Source: Kitasatospora paranensis (GTDB lineage: Bacteria; Actinomycetota; Actinomycetes; Streptomycetales; Streptomycetaceae). Taken from it: a stretch of DNA of 64,000 nt. Shown one piece after another: positions 25,347-35,257 of this stretch (its first letter is position 1; each line of letters starts with the position of its first letter). The notes under the pieces are model-generated. The model worked only from the letters and a program-made list of their open reading frames with translations. It was not told the DNA's origin and made no database searches. A program made the translations under genes and the position numbers. The stretch is from positions 7,688,001-7,752,000 of the forward strand of contig NZ_BAABKV010000001.1 in NCBI RefSeq assembly GCF_039544005.1, given 5' to 3'.

Positions 25347-26378
25347 TCAGCCGGCCGCCGGCGGGGCAGTGCTCTCCCGGGCGACCAGCCGGGTGGCCAG
25401 CTCCACGCGCGGCAGGTCGACCTGCTCACCGTCCACCAGTCGCAGCAGCGTCCGCGCCGCCATCGCCGCCATGTCCTGCAGCGGCTGCCGCACGGTGGTG
25501 AGGGTCGGATTGCTCCACCGGGTCACCGGGACGTCGTCGAAGCCCACGATGCTGACGTCCTGCGGGATGCACAACCCCCGCTCGCGCAAGGCCGTGTACG
25601 CGCCGAAGGCCTGCAGGTCGCTCGCGGCGAACACCGCGGTCGGGGCCTCGCGCCCCTGCGCCGCCGCCTCGTCCAGCAGCGCCGCCAGCTCCTGGCGGCC
25701 CGACCGGTCGGTGAACTCGCCGAAGCGCAACCACCCCTCCGGGACGGCGAGTTCCGCACGCTCCATGGCGGCGCGGTAGCCGTCCGCCCGCGCCCGACTG
25801 CACAACAGCTGGCGCGGGCCCGCCAGATGGGCGATGCGGCGATGTCCCAGTCCGATCAGGTGCTCCACCGCGGAGATCGCCCCGGCCCAGTTGGTCGCGC
25901 CGATCGTCGGCACCCCGGCGTCCACGCTCCCGACCGGGTCCACCAGGACGAACGGCACCTTCAGAGCGGCCAGCCGAGCACGCTGACGAGGCGTCAGGTC
26001 GGACACCACCAGGATCGCCCCGTCCGAGCGGCGGCCCGCGATCTGCTCCAGCCACTCGCCGGTGCCCGCGCTCGTGCCGTGCACCGCCGACAGCACCATG
26101 CCGACCCCGGCCTCCGCCAGCGCCTCCTGCGCACCGCGGATGATCTCGATCGACCAGAGACTGTCCAGCTCGTTCATCACCAGGTCGACCAGCCCGCCGC
26201 GGCGGCGCGGCCGACGGCGCTGGTAGTGGTGCCGGTCCATGATCGCCTGGACCCGCTCGCGGGTCGCCGCCGACACGTCGCTGCGCCCGTTGAGCACCTT
26301 CGACACGGTGGCGTTGGAGACGCCGGCCTCGACGGCGATCTCGCCGATCGTCACCTTGCGCCGTGGCTGGCCCGTCAT
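25347..26378 (-). CDS. LacI-family transcriptional repressor of the sugar-import operon
   Basis: About 343 residues from ATG 26378 with GAGGAG upstream. The helix-turn-helix reads TIGEIAVEAGVSNATVSKVL. The sugar-binding domain has NELDSLWSIEIIRG, SDGAILVVSD, GLGHRRIAHLAG, FAASDLQAFG and VGFDDVPVTRW. It is the last gene of a run on the minus strand that encodes a binding protein, two permeases and a GH43 enzyme. This position suggests that it senses the imported oligosaccharide and autoregulates the operon; the repeated GTTTCG elements upstream of the operon are candidate sites. Confidence 0.9.
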   Translation of the reverse strand: MTGQPRRKVTIGEIAVEAGVSNATVSKVLNGRSDVSAATRERVQAIMDRHHYQRRRPRRRGGLVDLVMNELDSLWSIEIIRGAQEALAEAGVGMVLSAVHGTSAGTGEWLEQIAGRRSDGAILVVSDLTPRQRARLAALKVPFVLVDPVGSVDAGVPTIGATNWAGAISAVEHLIGLGHRRIAHLAGPRQLLCSRARADGYRAAMERAELAVPEGWLRFGEFTDRSGRQELAALLDEAAAQGREAPTAVFAASDLQAFGAYTALRERGLCIPQDVSIVGFDDVPVTRWSNPTLTTVRQPLQDMAAMAARTLLRLVDGEQVDLPRVELATRLVARESTAPPAAG

Positions 26379-26479
26379 CTGCCGTCCGCTCCTCGTGGTC
26401 CGTGCCCCGGGAGCCGGACCGGCGGCCCTCCCCTGGATCACAGCAGGATAGTGCGCACCCGGGCGCGGGGCGCCGGCGC

Positions 26480-28280
26480 TCATCGGGCCGCGGCCGGGCC
26501 GACGGCCCCGGTGCCGGCCCGGGAGCGGTAGCAGGGGTCGCCGAACTCGGCGGGCATCCGCGCACCGGTCAGGTCCTGTGCGCACACCCCGACGAAGGCG
26601 CCGGTGAATCCCCAACTGCTGTAGTGCCCGGTCGCCGCGTCACCGACCGTCGCGTAGTCGTCGGAGAGCCGCGCGGCGTCGAGCACCGGCCCGGCCGCCT
26701 GCCACGGCGCGTCCGCGCCCTGCGCCCAGCCGAACCGCGCCGCCGCGGCGTCGACCACCAGCCGCAGCCGGACGGGGCCGGGGGCGACCGGCACCGGCGG
26801 CATCGGCTCGCTGTACCGGCCGAGGTCGCAGACACCGAGCCGCAGCACCCGGCCGAGCTCCTCGTCCCAGGTCAGGTGCAGGTGGTGCCAGAGCCGGGTG
26901 TTGTAGATGTGCACCAGGCCGGCCGCCTGCCGCGGGGAGACCGGCTCCGCCGCCACCGTCGCGGAGAACGCGAAGCCGGTGTCCCGGCAGCGCCGGGCGA
27001 GCAGGCTCTGGCGGTGCCGGGAGGAGAGCGACTCGTCGCCGCGGAGCAGCAGCCGCCCCGCGGTGAGCGAGATCCAGGACGGATCGGGGTGCCGGCGCAG
27101 CGTCATCCACGCCGGATGGGGTCGGCCCGCCCCGAAGCCGCTCCCGTCGCCGTCCCCGCCGTTCGCGAAGCCGTTCCCGTCACCGTTCGGGGCGGCGTTC
27201 GGGGCGGCGTTCGGGTCGCCGTCCCCGCCGTGCGCCGCGGCGGCCGTCGGCGCTCCGGCGGGCGGTGCCGCGGCGCCCACCGGAGCGGGCACCTCCACCG
27301 CGGGCGCGCTGCCCCCGCCCGCCAGCCGGGGCCAGCCCCCGCCGTCCAGTGCACCCGCTGGATGGCGGTCTCGCGGCCCAGCACGCACGGACCGAGCGCG
27401 GTGAGCGGACGGGCCGCCAGATGCGCGAGGTACCACTCGCCGTCCGGGGTCTCCACGAGGCTGCCGTGGCCGGCCTTCTGCAGTTCCAGTTCCGGCCGGC
27501 CCGCCGAGGTGAGCAGCGGTCCGGCCGGGTCCGCCTCGTACGGCCCGGTGAGGGCGCGCGAGCGCGCCACGGTCACCGCGTGGCCCCAGGAGGTGCCGCC
27601 CTCGGCGGTCAGCAGGTAGTACCAGCCGTCCCTGCGGTACAGGTGCGGGCCCTCGGTGCAGCCGAGTCCGGTGCCGGTGAAGATCCGGCGGACGGGGCCG
27701 GTGACCCGGCGCCGTGCGCGGTCGTACTCCTGGAGCAGGATCCCGGCGAACGGGTTCCCGCCCGGCCGGTGGTCCCACTCCAGCCAGAGCAGCCAGCTGC
27801 GCCCGTCGCCGTCCGGGCCGTCGTCGTGGAACAGCGACGGGTCGAAGCCGTGCCCGGGCAGCGGCACCGGGTCCGACCAGGGGCCCTGCGGGGACGGTGC
27901 GGTGACCACCTGGTTGTGGACGTCCTTGTAGGCGCCGGCGAGGCTCTTGACGTCGGAGTAGACCAGGTGGAACAGGCCGTCGGTGTAGGAGAGGCAGGGC
28001 GCCCAGACGCCGCCGGAGTCGGGGGCCCCGGTGAGGTCGAGCAGCCGGGCCTCGCGCAGGGCGCCGCCGAGCGGCCGCCAGTGCACCAGGTCGGTGGAGT
28101 GGTGCAGGGCGACCCCGGGCAGCCACTCGAAGGTGGAGGTGGCGAGGTAGTAGTCCCCGCCGACCCGCAGGATCGACGGGTCCGGGTGGAACCCGGGCAG
28201 GACGGGGTTGCGTATCACCGGCGGGTCGGCCGGCGCCGCGTCGGCGGCGCCGGCTGCTGCGGTCGGTGCGGCGGCGGTCA
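26480..28280 (-). CDS. GH43 beta-xylosidase/alpha-L-arabinofuranosidase, cytoplasmic (frame break)
   Basis: About 600 residues from ATG 28280 (GAGGAG then GTGCC). No signal peptide, so it acts on imported sugars. The five-bladed GH43 domain has the base Asp in FHPDPSIL, the Asp in HGFDPSLFHD and the acid Glu in CTEGPHLYR. A C-terminal beta-sandwich (SRHRQSLLARRCRDTGFAFS, later GVCDLGRY) marks the two-domain xylosidase type. The frame breaks near 27345-27350, just after QRVHW; one added base restores it. Between the domains lies a low-complexity Gly/Asn/Asp/Ala-rich segment, unusual for this family. Confidence 0.88.
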
Positions 28281-28340
28281 TGGCACTCCTCGGGTCGGGT
28301 CGGGCGGTCCGGGGGCTCCGGTGGGCGGGGCGGGCGCGGA

Positions 28341-29236
28341 TCAGCCCTTGACGGCGCCGGCCATCACGCCCGCGACGATCCGGCGGGCCAGCAGCGCGAA
28401 CAGCAGCAGCACCGGCACCACCGAGATCACCACGCCGGCGAGCATCAGCGTGTAGTCGGTGTAGTAGCCCGCGGCGAGCTGGTTGAGCGCGATCTGCACG
28501 GTGCCGTTCTCCGGCGGCAGGGCGATCAGCGGCCAGAAATAGTCGTTCCAGGCGAACATGAAGGTGAACATGCCGAGCACCGCGGCCGTGGAACGGACGC
28601 CGGGCCAGGCCACGTGCCGGAAGGTGCGCAGGGCCCCGGCGCCGTCCATCCGGGCGGCCTCGATCAGCTCGTCCGGAATGTTCTCGGTCATCGCCTGGCG
28701 CATCCAGAACACCCCGACCGCGGAGACCAGGGCCGGCACGATCAGCGCGGACAGCTTCCCGTACAGGCCCATGTCGGTGACCAGCAGGTAGAGCGGGATG
28801 ATGCCGAGCTGGGTCGGCACCATCACCGTCCCCACCACGGCGACCAGCAGCGGACCGCGGCCGGGGAAGCGGAGCTTGGCGAAGGCGAAGCCGGCGAGGG
28901 AGGACAGCAGCACGTTGCTGGCGGCGGTGCAGGCGGCGACGGTGACCGAGTTGCCGAGCGCCTTCCAGAAGTCGACGGTGTCGAAGACCCGTCGGATGTT
29001 CGCGAGCAGGTGCCCGCCGGGGACGAGCGAGGGGTGGCCCCGGACAGCACCGAGTTGTCGCCGTGCGAGGCGACCACGAACGTCCAGTACAGCGGGAAGA
29101 CCGACGCCAGCACGACGGCGGCCAGCAGGGTGTGGGCGAGCGGACCGGCGCTGTCGTGGTGGCGCGGGCCGGTGGCGTCGCGGCGGACGGCACGGGCGGG
29201 CCGCGAGGGCGTGCGGGGAGCGGTGGCGGTGGCCAT
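28341..29236 (-). CDS. Sugar ABC transporter permease (MalG-type; frame break)
   Basis: About 298 residues from ATG 29236 (AGGAGA four bases upstream). Six membrane helices; the EAA loop that docks the ATPase reads EAARMDGAGALRTFRHVAWP. The N-terminal part and the rest are in different frames, with the break at the run of four G at 29031-29034; one added C on the coding strand gives GATPSLVPGGH. It is followed 60 bases later by the GH43 gene and preceded by its partner permease. No ATPase gene is nearby, which fits use of a shared MsiK-type ATPase in Streptomyces. Confidence 0.87.
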
Positions 29237-29256
29237 GGGATCTCCTGGGCGTGGGG

Positions 29257-30210
29257 TCAGCGGCCGGAGCGGCGGACGGCGAGGGCGTTGACCGCGGCGA
29301 CGACCGCGATGATCAGGAAGAGCACCCAGGAGATCGCCGAGGCGTACCCGGCGTCGTTGTTGATGAACCCGTACTTGAACAGCATCAGGGTCAGCGTCTG
29401 GAACTGGTGCTCGGTGCCGCCCTCGGCGTTGCCCTGCTGGTCGAAGAGCATCGGCTCGGCGAACAGCTGGAGCCCGCCGATGGTCGAGATCACGACGGTG
29501 AACAGCAGGGTCGGGCGGATGGCGGGCAGGGTGATGCGGCGGAACGTCAGCAGGCGGCCCGCGCCGTCCACCATCGCGGACTCGTACAGCTCCCGCGGGA
29601 CGGCCTGCATCGCGGCGAGGTAGATCAGCGCGTTGTAGCCCGTCCAGCGCCACATCACCATGAAGGCGATCGCCAGGTGCGAACTCCAGCTGTCGGCCGT
29701 CCAGTCGATCGGTGAGCCGATCACGCCGAGCTGCTCCAGCAGCCAGTTGACGACGCCGAAGTCCCGGCCGAACAGCTGCGAGAAGACCAGCGCCACGGCG
29801 ACCACCGAGACGTACTGGGGGACGAGCACCAGTGCCCGCCAGGTCGTCCGGGCCCGCAGGCGGCGGTCCAACAGCCAGGCCACGCCCAGCGCGAGGGCGA
29901 GCTGCGGGGCGGTCGACAGCAGGAAGATGCTGAACGTGTTGAACGTCGCCGTGTAGAAGTCGGGGTCGGCGAACAGCTCCCGGAAGTTCTCCAGCCCGGC
30001 GAAGCCGCTGTCGCCGGACAGCCGGTCCCAGTGGTGCAGCGAGACCCAGAAGGTGTACCCGAGGGGGTACAGGCCGAAGACGCCGAAGACCAGGAAGAAC
30101 GGGGCGACGAAACTGTAGGCGGGCAAGTGCCGCAGCCGGCTCGGCCGGCGCCGGACGGGCTCGGCCGCGGCGGTGCCGGCCGTGGTGCCCAGGCTGGTGG
30201 TGGCCGCCAT
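29257..30210 (-). CDS. Sugar ABC transporter permease (MalF-type)
   Basis: 317 residues from ATG 30210 with AAGGAG seven bases upstream. Six membrane helices and the EAA-loop variant ESAMVDGAGRLLTFRRITLP. It forms the membrane channel with the MalG-type permease that starts 20 bases downstream. The family imports oligosaccharides delivered by the lipoprotein encoded upstream. Confidence 0.93.
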   Translation of the reverse strand: MAATTSLGTTAGTAAAEPVRRRPSRLRHLPAYSFVAPFFLVFGVFGLYPLGYTFWVSLHHWDRLSGDSGFAGLENFRELFADPDFYTATFNTFSIFLLSTAPQLALALGVAWLLDRRLRARTTWRALVLVPQYVSVVAVALVFSQLFGRDFGVVNWLLEQLGVIGSPIDWTADSWSSHLAIAFMVMWRWTGYNALIYLAAMQAVPRELYESAMVDGAGRLLTFRRITLPAIRPTLLFTVVISTIGGLQLFAEPMLFDQQGNAEGGTEHQFQTLTLMLFKYGFINNDAGYASAISWVLFLIIAVVAAVNALAVRRSGR

Positions 30211-30353
30211 GGCGTTACTCCTTCGGGACGGGACGGGGCTGGACGGGCGGGGCGGGGTGGTGCCGGGGCAGCGTCCGGAAGCGGGATCGGGCGCTGCCCC
30301 GGGGTCTGGTGCCGAACTGACGATGTCTCAGATCGACCACGTGGCAGGGCCGG

Positions 30354-31645
30354 TCAGTGGGAGAGGCTCTTCCTCGCCTCGGCGAGCGCCTTCTCCCAGG
30401 CCTCCGCGGTGGTGGACTTGTGCTGCTCGATCAGCCCGAGTGCGTTGCCGAAGGGCACCCGGACCTGCTGGTCCTTGGTGCCGCGGAAGCTCGGCTTGAG
30501 GCCGCTCGCGGAGGCGGCGAAGATCTGCCCGGTCGGCGCGTCGTTGAAGTAGGCCTGCTTGGTGCCCTGCACCGCCGGGTCCTTGAGGACGTTCTGCAGC
30601 GAGGGCAGCGAGCCGGTCGGCCCCTGGAAGATCGCCTTCTCCGAGTCCGCGGAGGTCAGGAAGGCGGCCAGCTCGGCGGCCTCCTTGGCGTGCTTGGTCT
30701 GCTTGGGGACGGTGAGGAAGGAGCCGCCCCAGTTGCCGCCGCCGCCCGGCACCGCCGCGATGTCCCACTTGCCGGCCGACTCCGGGCCGGCGGCGGACTG
30801 GATCAGGCCCGTCATCCATGCCGGGCAGGTCATGGTCGCCATCCGGCCCTGCTTGATGCCGGCGTTCCACTGCTGGCTGAACGGCGCGAGGTTCGCCGAC
30901 AGGCCGTGCTCGGTGGCGCCGCCGGTGGCGGCGAAGTCCGCCGCGACCAGCGGGTTGGTGTCGGCGATGTAGGAGTCCTTGGCGTCGAAGAACCCGAACT
31001 CGGCCTGGTTCATCATCGCGGTGAACACATTGCCGGCCGAGTCGAACCAGGCGTGGTCCGGCACCTTGCTGCGGAAGGTCCCGCCGGTCTTGAAGTAGGC
31101 GTCCCAGGTGGGCCAGAGCTTGCCGACCTCGGTGCGGTCGGTGGGCAGGCCGGCCTGCTGGAAGAGGTCCTTGCGGTAGCAGATCGCCAGGCCGCCGACG
31201 TCGGTTCCGTAGCCGAGCACGAACCCGTCGGAGGTGGTCGCCTGTGCCCACTTGTACGGCAGGTACTCGTCCTTGCGGGAGTTCGCGCCGTAGTCGGCGA
31301 GGTTCACGAACTTGTCCTTCACCTCCCGGAACTTGGGCAGGTAGCCCTCCTCGATCGCGACCACGTCGGCCGCTCCGCTGCCCGAGGACAGCTGGGTGGA
31401 GAGGCTGTTGTGGTGCTGGTCCATCTGGGAGACGCGCTCCTTGACGGTGATGTTCGGGTGGGACTTCTCGTACTCGGCGATGAGCGGCTTGTAGCCGAAG
31501 TCGCTGAACGTGGCGACGGTCAGCGTGATCTTCCCGCCGGTCGCGTCGCCGCCGCCCGTCCCGGAGGAGCAGGCGGTGAGCAGCAGGGCGGCAGCGGCCG
31601 CGGTGGCGGCGATCGCGAGGGGTCTGCGGGCACGGGGGAGCCCAT
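30354..31645 (-). CDS. Extracellular sugar-binding lipoprotein of the ABC transporter (frame break in signal)
   Basis: About 430 residues when repaired. ATG 31645 has GGAGG six bases upstream, then a lipoprotein signal with lipobox LLTAC and a Gly-rich linker. The binding-protein fold follows (ITLTVATFSDFGYKPLIAEY, DVVAIEEGYLP, GTDVGGLAICYRKDLF, MATMTCPAWMTG). The start codon and the lipobox are in different frames; the break is the run of five G at 31634-31638, and one added base joins them. It is the first gene of the import operon. Xylo- or arabino-oligosaccharides are likely ligands, judged from the GH43 neighbour. Confidence 0.88.
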
Positions 31646-31707
31646 GGCGAGCCTCCGTATGGGGCGAGGGGTGGGGTGGGTGGCGCCGTGCAAAACCTGC
31701 CGTTCAG

Positions 31708-31743
31708 CGAAACTCCACGTCAAGTGTTTCGGTCCAAGTTTCG
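31708..31743. promoter_or_regulatory. Cluster of CGAAAC/GTTTCG elements upstream of the sugar-import operon
   Basis: CGAAAC at 31708-31713 is inverted relative to GTTTCG at 31726-31731 and 31738-31743; the last two are spaced by one helical turn. A further GTTTCG is at 31796-31801 and a near match (GTTTCCG) at about 31837. They lie between the divergent binding-protein and GH26-like genes and are rare elsewhere in this GC-rich window. They could be half-sites for the LacI protein at the end of the operon. Confidence 0.5.
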
Positions 31744-31916
31744 AAGCATCGTATCGGGAAGTAGCCTTGAGGAGAGGGATGGTGAGCGGCATTCCGTTTC
31801 GTAGCAACCGGCCGCGACCTGCCAGAATCTACGAATGTTTCCGAGACTGTTGACGTGGGATTCGGAGCTCATCAGCATTCGAGTCCCACCCACCCGGACC
31901 AGCTGGGAGCACATCC

Positions 31917-33530
31917 ATGCGCCTGATCCGCAGAGCCGGACCGGCGGCCGCACTGGCCCTCGCCGTTGCCGCCGTCCTCGCCGTGCCAGGATTCCAACAG
32001 CCCGCCCAGGCGGCCGTTGCCGCCCGCAACCTGCCCGCGGACGGCCGCGTGCTGGCGATCATGGGTCAGGACAGCGACACCCTGGCCCAGTACAAGACCG
32101 ACGTCCTCACCAAACCGGGAGTCGACGCCCCCGCCCCGGGCGGCGTCACGCTCTACACCAATCTCGTCCTCGGCGGCACGCCCGCGCCGCTGGCCGGCAT
32201 CACCGGCCCCGCGGACTGGGGAGCAGGCCGGGTCGACTTCGACGACACCCTCGCGGCCTACCCGAACGCTGCACTCGCCGTCGGCCTCTACCTCTCCGAC
32301 GCCACCAGCGGATGCAACAACCAGCCGCTCCGCGCCATCATCGGCCGCAACGACAGCGACGTGACGTCGGGCAGTCCCAGCCTGATCAGCCAGTACCGCG
32401 CCAAGGTCGACCAGATGGTCACCAGTCTCAAGGGCTACAACCGGCCGGTCTACCTGCGGATCGGCTACGAGTTCGACGGCCCGTGGAACTGCTACAGCGC
32501 CGACTTCTACAAGCAGGCCTTCGCCTACATCAAGGGCCGGATCGACGCCCTCGGCGCGACCAACGTCGCCACCGTCTGGCAGAGCGCCGCCTGGCCGCTC
32601 AACACCAACACCGACCACCCCGAGTGGAACTACGTCGTCACCGACCCCGGCCACTACGACGCCTGGTACCCCGGTGACCAGTACGTCGACTGGGTCGCAC
32701 TCTCCGCGTTCTACACGGCCGGCTCACTCGCCACCCAGTGGGGCTGCAGCAGTTACGACACCCCGCCCGGCGCCCTGCAGAACCGGGTCCTGGACTTCGC
32801 CCGCGCGCACGGCAAGCCCGTGATGGTCGCCGAGTCCTCGCCGCAGGGCTACCAGACCGGCGCCCACACCAAGAGCTGCATCTTCAAGAAGAACAAGACC
32901 GCCGCCACCGGCGAGGACATCTGGAACGAGTGGTACGCGCCGTACTTCGCCTGGATCGCGCAGAACCGCGACGTCATCCGTGCCGCCGCCTACATCAACA
33001 CGAACTGGGACAGCCAGACCATCTGGCAGTGCGCCGACGGTGCGTCCGCCGGCGGGACGGGCTGCTCCAACGGGTACTGGGGCGACTCGCGGGTCCAGGC
33101 GGACCCGACCGTGCTGGCGAACTTCCTGACCGAACTGCGCACGTCGCAGTGGGTGAACGGCACCGGCACGAGCACCGGCACCCCGACCCCCACGCCGACA
33201 CCCACACCCACGCCGACCGCGTCGCCGACCCCCACGCCGACGCCCACCCCGACCGGCAGCCAGGCCCCCTACACGCAGGGTCTCGCCACCGGTGCCTCAC
33301 CCGTGCTGTGGTTCCGCCCGCAGGGCTTCACCGCGTCCTTCGTGACCGTGCACTGCACGGTCAACGGCGGGGCCCAGGGCAACTACTTCCTCACCTGGAA
33401 CGCCTCCGCCGGCCGCTGGGAGCAGCCCCTCACCGCGCACACCGGGGACCGGATCAGCTACTGGTTCGACTACCAGCCCAACGGCCAGACGTACCAGGTC
33501 TCCACCCCCACGTTCACCGCGACCGCCTGA
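31917..33530 (+). CDS. Secreted GH26-like glycoside hydrolase with C-terminal carbohydrate-binding domain
   Basis: 537 residues from ATG 31917 (GGGAG upstream). Signal peptide at about 1-33. The barrel has the acid/base Glu in LRIGYEFDGPWNCY and the nucleophile Glu in VMVAESSPQ, in the spacing seen in GH26 and related clan GH-A proteins. A Pro-Thr linker of alternating residues follows, then a beta-sandwich of about 85 residues with VLWFRPQGF and ISYWFDYQPNGQ that resembles beta-1,3-glucan-binding modules of CBM56 type. Substrate (mannan or mixed beta-glucan) cannot be decided. It diverges from the sugar-import operon. Confidence 0.78.
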   Translation: MRLIRRAGPAAALALAVAAVLAVPGFQQPAQAAVAARNLPADGRVLAIMGQDSDTLAQYKTDVLTKPGVDAPAPGGVTLYTNLVLGGTPAPLAGITGPADWGAGRVDFDDTLAAYPNAALAVGLYLSDATSGCNNQPLRAIIGRNDSDVTSGSPSLISQYRAKVDQMVTSLKGYNRPVYLRIGYEFDGPWNCYSADFYKQAFAYIKGRIDALGATNVATVWQSAAWPLNTNTDHPEWNYVVTDPGHYDAWYPGDQYVDWVALSAFYTAGSLATQWGCSSYDTPPGALQNRVLDFARAHGKPVMVAESSPQGYQTGAHTKSCIFKKNKTAATGEDIWNEWYAPYFAWIAQNRDVIRAAAYINTNWDSQTIWQCADGASAGGTGCSNGYWGDSRVQADPTVLANFLTELRTSQWVNGTGTSTGTPTPTPTPTPTPTASPTPTPTPTPTGSQAPYTQGLATGASPVLWFRPQGFTASFVTVHCTVNGGAQGNYFLTWNASAGRWEQPLTAHTGDRISYWFDYQPNGQTYQVSTPTFTATA

Positions 33531-33535
33531 CCCGC

Positions 33536-33571
33536 GCCGGGCCCGGTACGCGCCGGCGTACCGGGCCCGGC
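33536..33571 (+). terminator. Perfect hairpin between two GH26-like genes
   Basis: A 16-bp perfect stem (GCCGGGCCCGGTACGC with its complement) and a 4-base loop, five bases after the stop of the first gene and 20 bases before the start of the next. It may end most transcripts or modulate read-through. Confidence 0.85.
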
Positions 33572-33591
33572 CCTCACCCTTCGGAGACCCC

Positions 33592-34842
33592 GTGCCCCCC
33601 ACCCCGCACCGGTCCACCCGCCTGCTGCTCCTGCCGCTGCTGCTCGTCGCGCTGCTCTGCGGCGCCCTGCCCCGGGCGGCCCACGCGGCCCAGGGCGCGC
33701 AGGCGGCCCCCGCCGCTCAGGCCGCCACCGCGTCCCCGCCCGCACGGATCCTGCTCGCCGGACAGTCGACCCGCGCAGCCTGGGACGACCTGTCGACCTT
33801 CACGGATGCCCCGGCCGGCGGTTCGGTCTACTACGAACTCGCGTCCGGCACTTGGGTGTCAGACGCCCACCGCGACTACGCGACCTTCCTCGCCGCACAG
33901 GGCAGGACCGTCCAGATCGGCATCAGCTGGAAGGACAACCCGCCCGGGTACACCGGCGGCGACCGGGCCGCCCGCTCGCGTGCCGTCACCCAGGAACTCG
34001 CCGACGGGCAGTACGCCGACCGCTTCGCCACGCTGATCGACTTCGTCAACCGCTACCCGGCGGCCACCTTCCTGCTGCGGATCGACTACGAGGTCAGCAG
34101 TGCCTACCACTGCACCGACGCGAGTTGCTCCTCGTACAAGGGCGCGTTCGCCCGGATCCGCTCGCTCATCGACGGCGCCAAGCGCCAGGGCAACGTCCAG
34201 TACGTCTACCACCCGGTCCGCGGCGAGTATGCCCAGCTCTACCCCGGGGACGGACTGGTGGACCGGATCGGTGTCTCGGTGTTCGCCCACGAGCTGTGCC
34301 TGCCGATCTACGACCACGGCTACCTCTACAACGGCACCCCGCCGGACAACTACGACACCAACGCCCTCCAGTGCCGCAACCCGTACATCGGGACGGACAG
34401 TTGGGGCAACCCGGCGGCGATCTGGAAGAACTGGGACTACGACGGCAACGTCCTCGGCATGATGAAGTTCGCCAGGGACCACGGCAAGACGATGATCGTC
34501 TCCGAGGGCGGCATGATGAACTTCACCGCCGACAACGGCGCGACCGACGGCATGGAACAGACCCGCGGCGCGCAGTGGGTGCAGCGGCTGTTCGGTCTGC
34601 TCAACTACTCGGGGCCGATCCCCAACCAGTCCGGGACGTACGACCTCTCCCGGGTGATCACCGCGGTGACCTACATCGACCTCGACTTCCGCTACGGGTG
34701 GGACGCCGTCCAGGACGGCACCTTCGACTTCCCGCCGGACACCACCTGGTTCGTCGACGGCCGGCTGTCCCGGTACGGCTCGGCACGGACGTCCTTCTGC
34801 CAGGGGCTGGCCGCAGGAGGGTTCGGGACGCACTGCCGCTGA
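33592..34842 (+). CDS. Secreted GH26-like glycoside hydrolase, single domain
   Basis: 416 residues from GTG 33592 (CGGAGA upstream). Signal peptide at about 1-32 followed by an Ala-rich stretch. The candidate acid/base Glu is in LLRIDYEVSSAYHC and the nucleophile Glu in TMIVSEGGMM, mirroring the preceding gene, to which it is distantly related. No binding module. Cys pairs (YHCTDASC) suggest disulfides in the secreted form. It probably works with its neighbour on the same polymer. Confidence 0.72.
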   Translation: MPPTPHRSTRLLLLPLLLVALLCGALPRAAHAAQGAQAAPAAQAATASPPARILLAGQSTRAAWDDLSTFTDAPAGGSVYYELASGTWVSDAHRDYATFLAAQGRTVQIGISWKDNPPGYTGGDRAARSRAVTQELADGQYADRFATLIDFVNRYPAATFLLRIDYEVSSAYHCTDASCSSYKGAFARIRSLIDGAKRQGNVQYVYHPVRGEYAQLYPGDGLVDRIGVSVFAHELCLPIYDHGYLYNGTPPDNYDTNALQCRNPYIGTDSWGNPAAIWKNWDYDGNVLGMMKFARDHGKTMIVSEGGMMNFTADNGATDGMEQTRGAQWVQRLFGLLNYSGPIPNQSGTYDLSRVITAVTYIDLDFRYGWDAVQDGTFDFPPDTTWFVDGRLSRYGSARTSFCQGLAAGGFGTHCR

Positions 34843-34875
34843 GGTGCTCGGGCGGCCATTCGCTGGAAGCGCTCT

Positions 34876-34906
34876 CTGCCCCGCGTGGGTCACCCGCGCG
34901 GGGCAG
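34876..34906 (+). terminator. Hairpin after the second GH26-like gene
   Basis: CTGCCCCGCG at 34876-34885 pairs perfectly with CGCGGGGCAG at 34897-34906, with an 11-base loop. It lies 34 bases after the stop codon. Confidence 0.75.
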
Positions 34907-35062
34907 TTCCACGTCCGACTGGAGAGCGATCGCGCCCGGGCTCGGCGCCGCCGAGCCAGGGTGGCCGTGTTCCTGCAGGTCGGGGCAGTAGTACGGGTTT
35001 TCCGCGCCATGGCGATGCGCCGAGGGTTTGCCGATCGGCCGCATGGCGTTCCGTCCAGGGCA

Positions 35063-35091
35063 TTGACATGCTCACCAAGGCGCCGCAATCT
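35063..35091 (+). promoter_or_regulatory. Promoter of the GH64 gene
   Basis: TTGACA (35063-35068), a 17-base spacer and CAATCT (35086-35091). The operator palindrome overlaps the -10 element and the expected transcription start, a position that would block initiation. Confidence 0.7.
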
Positions 35092-35105
35092 GAGAGCGCT
35101 CTCAG
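35090..35105. promoter_or_regulatory. LacI-type operator of the GH64 gene
   Basis: Perfect 16-bp palindrome CTGAGAGCGCTCTCAG. Its core GAGAGCGCTCTC is the same as in the operator upstream of the GH3 gene (22242-22257), which suggests that one repressor coordinates both enzymes. Confidence 0.8.
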
Positions 35106-35257
35106 TATCGGTCGAGCCGCACCCTGCCGAGCCTCCTCCGAGCCTGCTCCGAGCCGCACGACCTGGAGCACCCGTACGCCGCAGGGCGCCCCCATGCCCT
35201 GCGCCTCCTGTTGCGGGGCCCCGCTGCCCCGCCCCCACCCCCCACGAGGGAGCATCC

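Larger units (their letters stand above)
34843..35257. other. Intergenic region upstream of the GH64 gene
   Basis: 415 bases with a terminator hairpin (34876-34906), a half-palindrome GGAAGCGCTCTC at 34865-34876, a good promoter at 35063-35091 and a perfect 16-bp operator at 35090-35105. The leader after the operator is about 150 bases long and shows nothing else. Confidence 0.6.
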
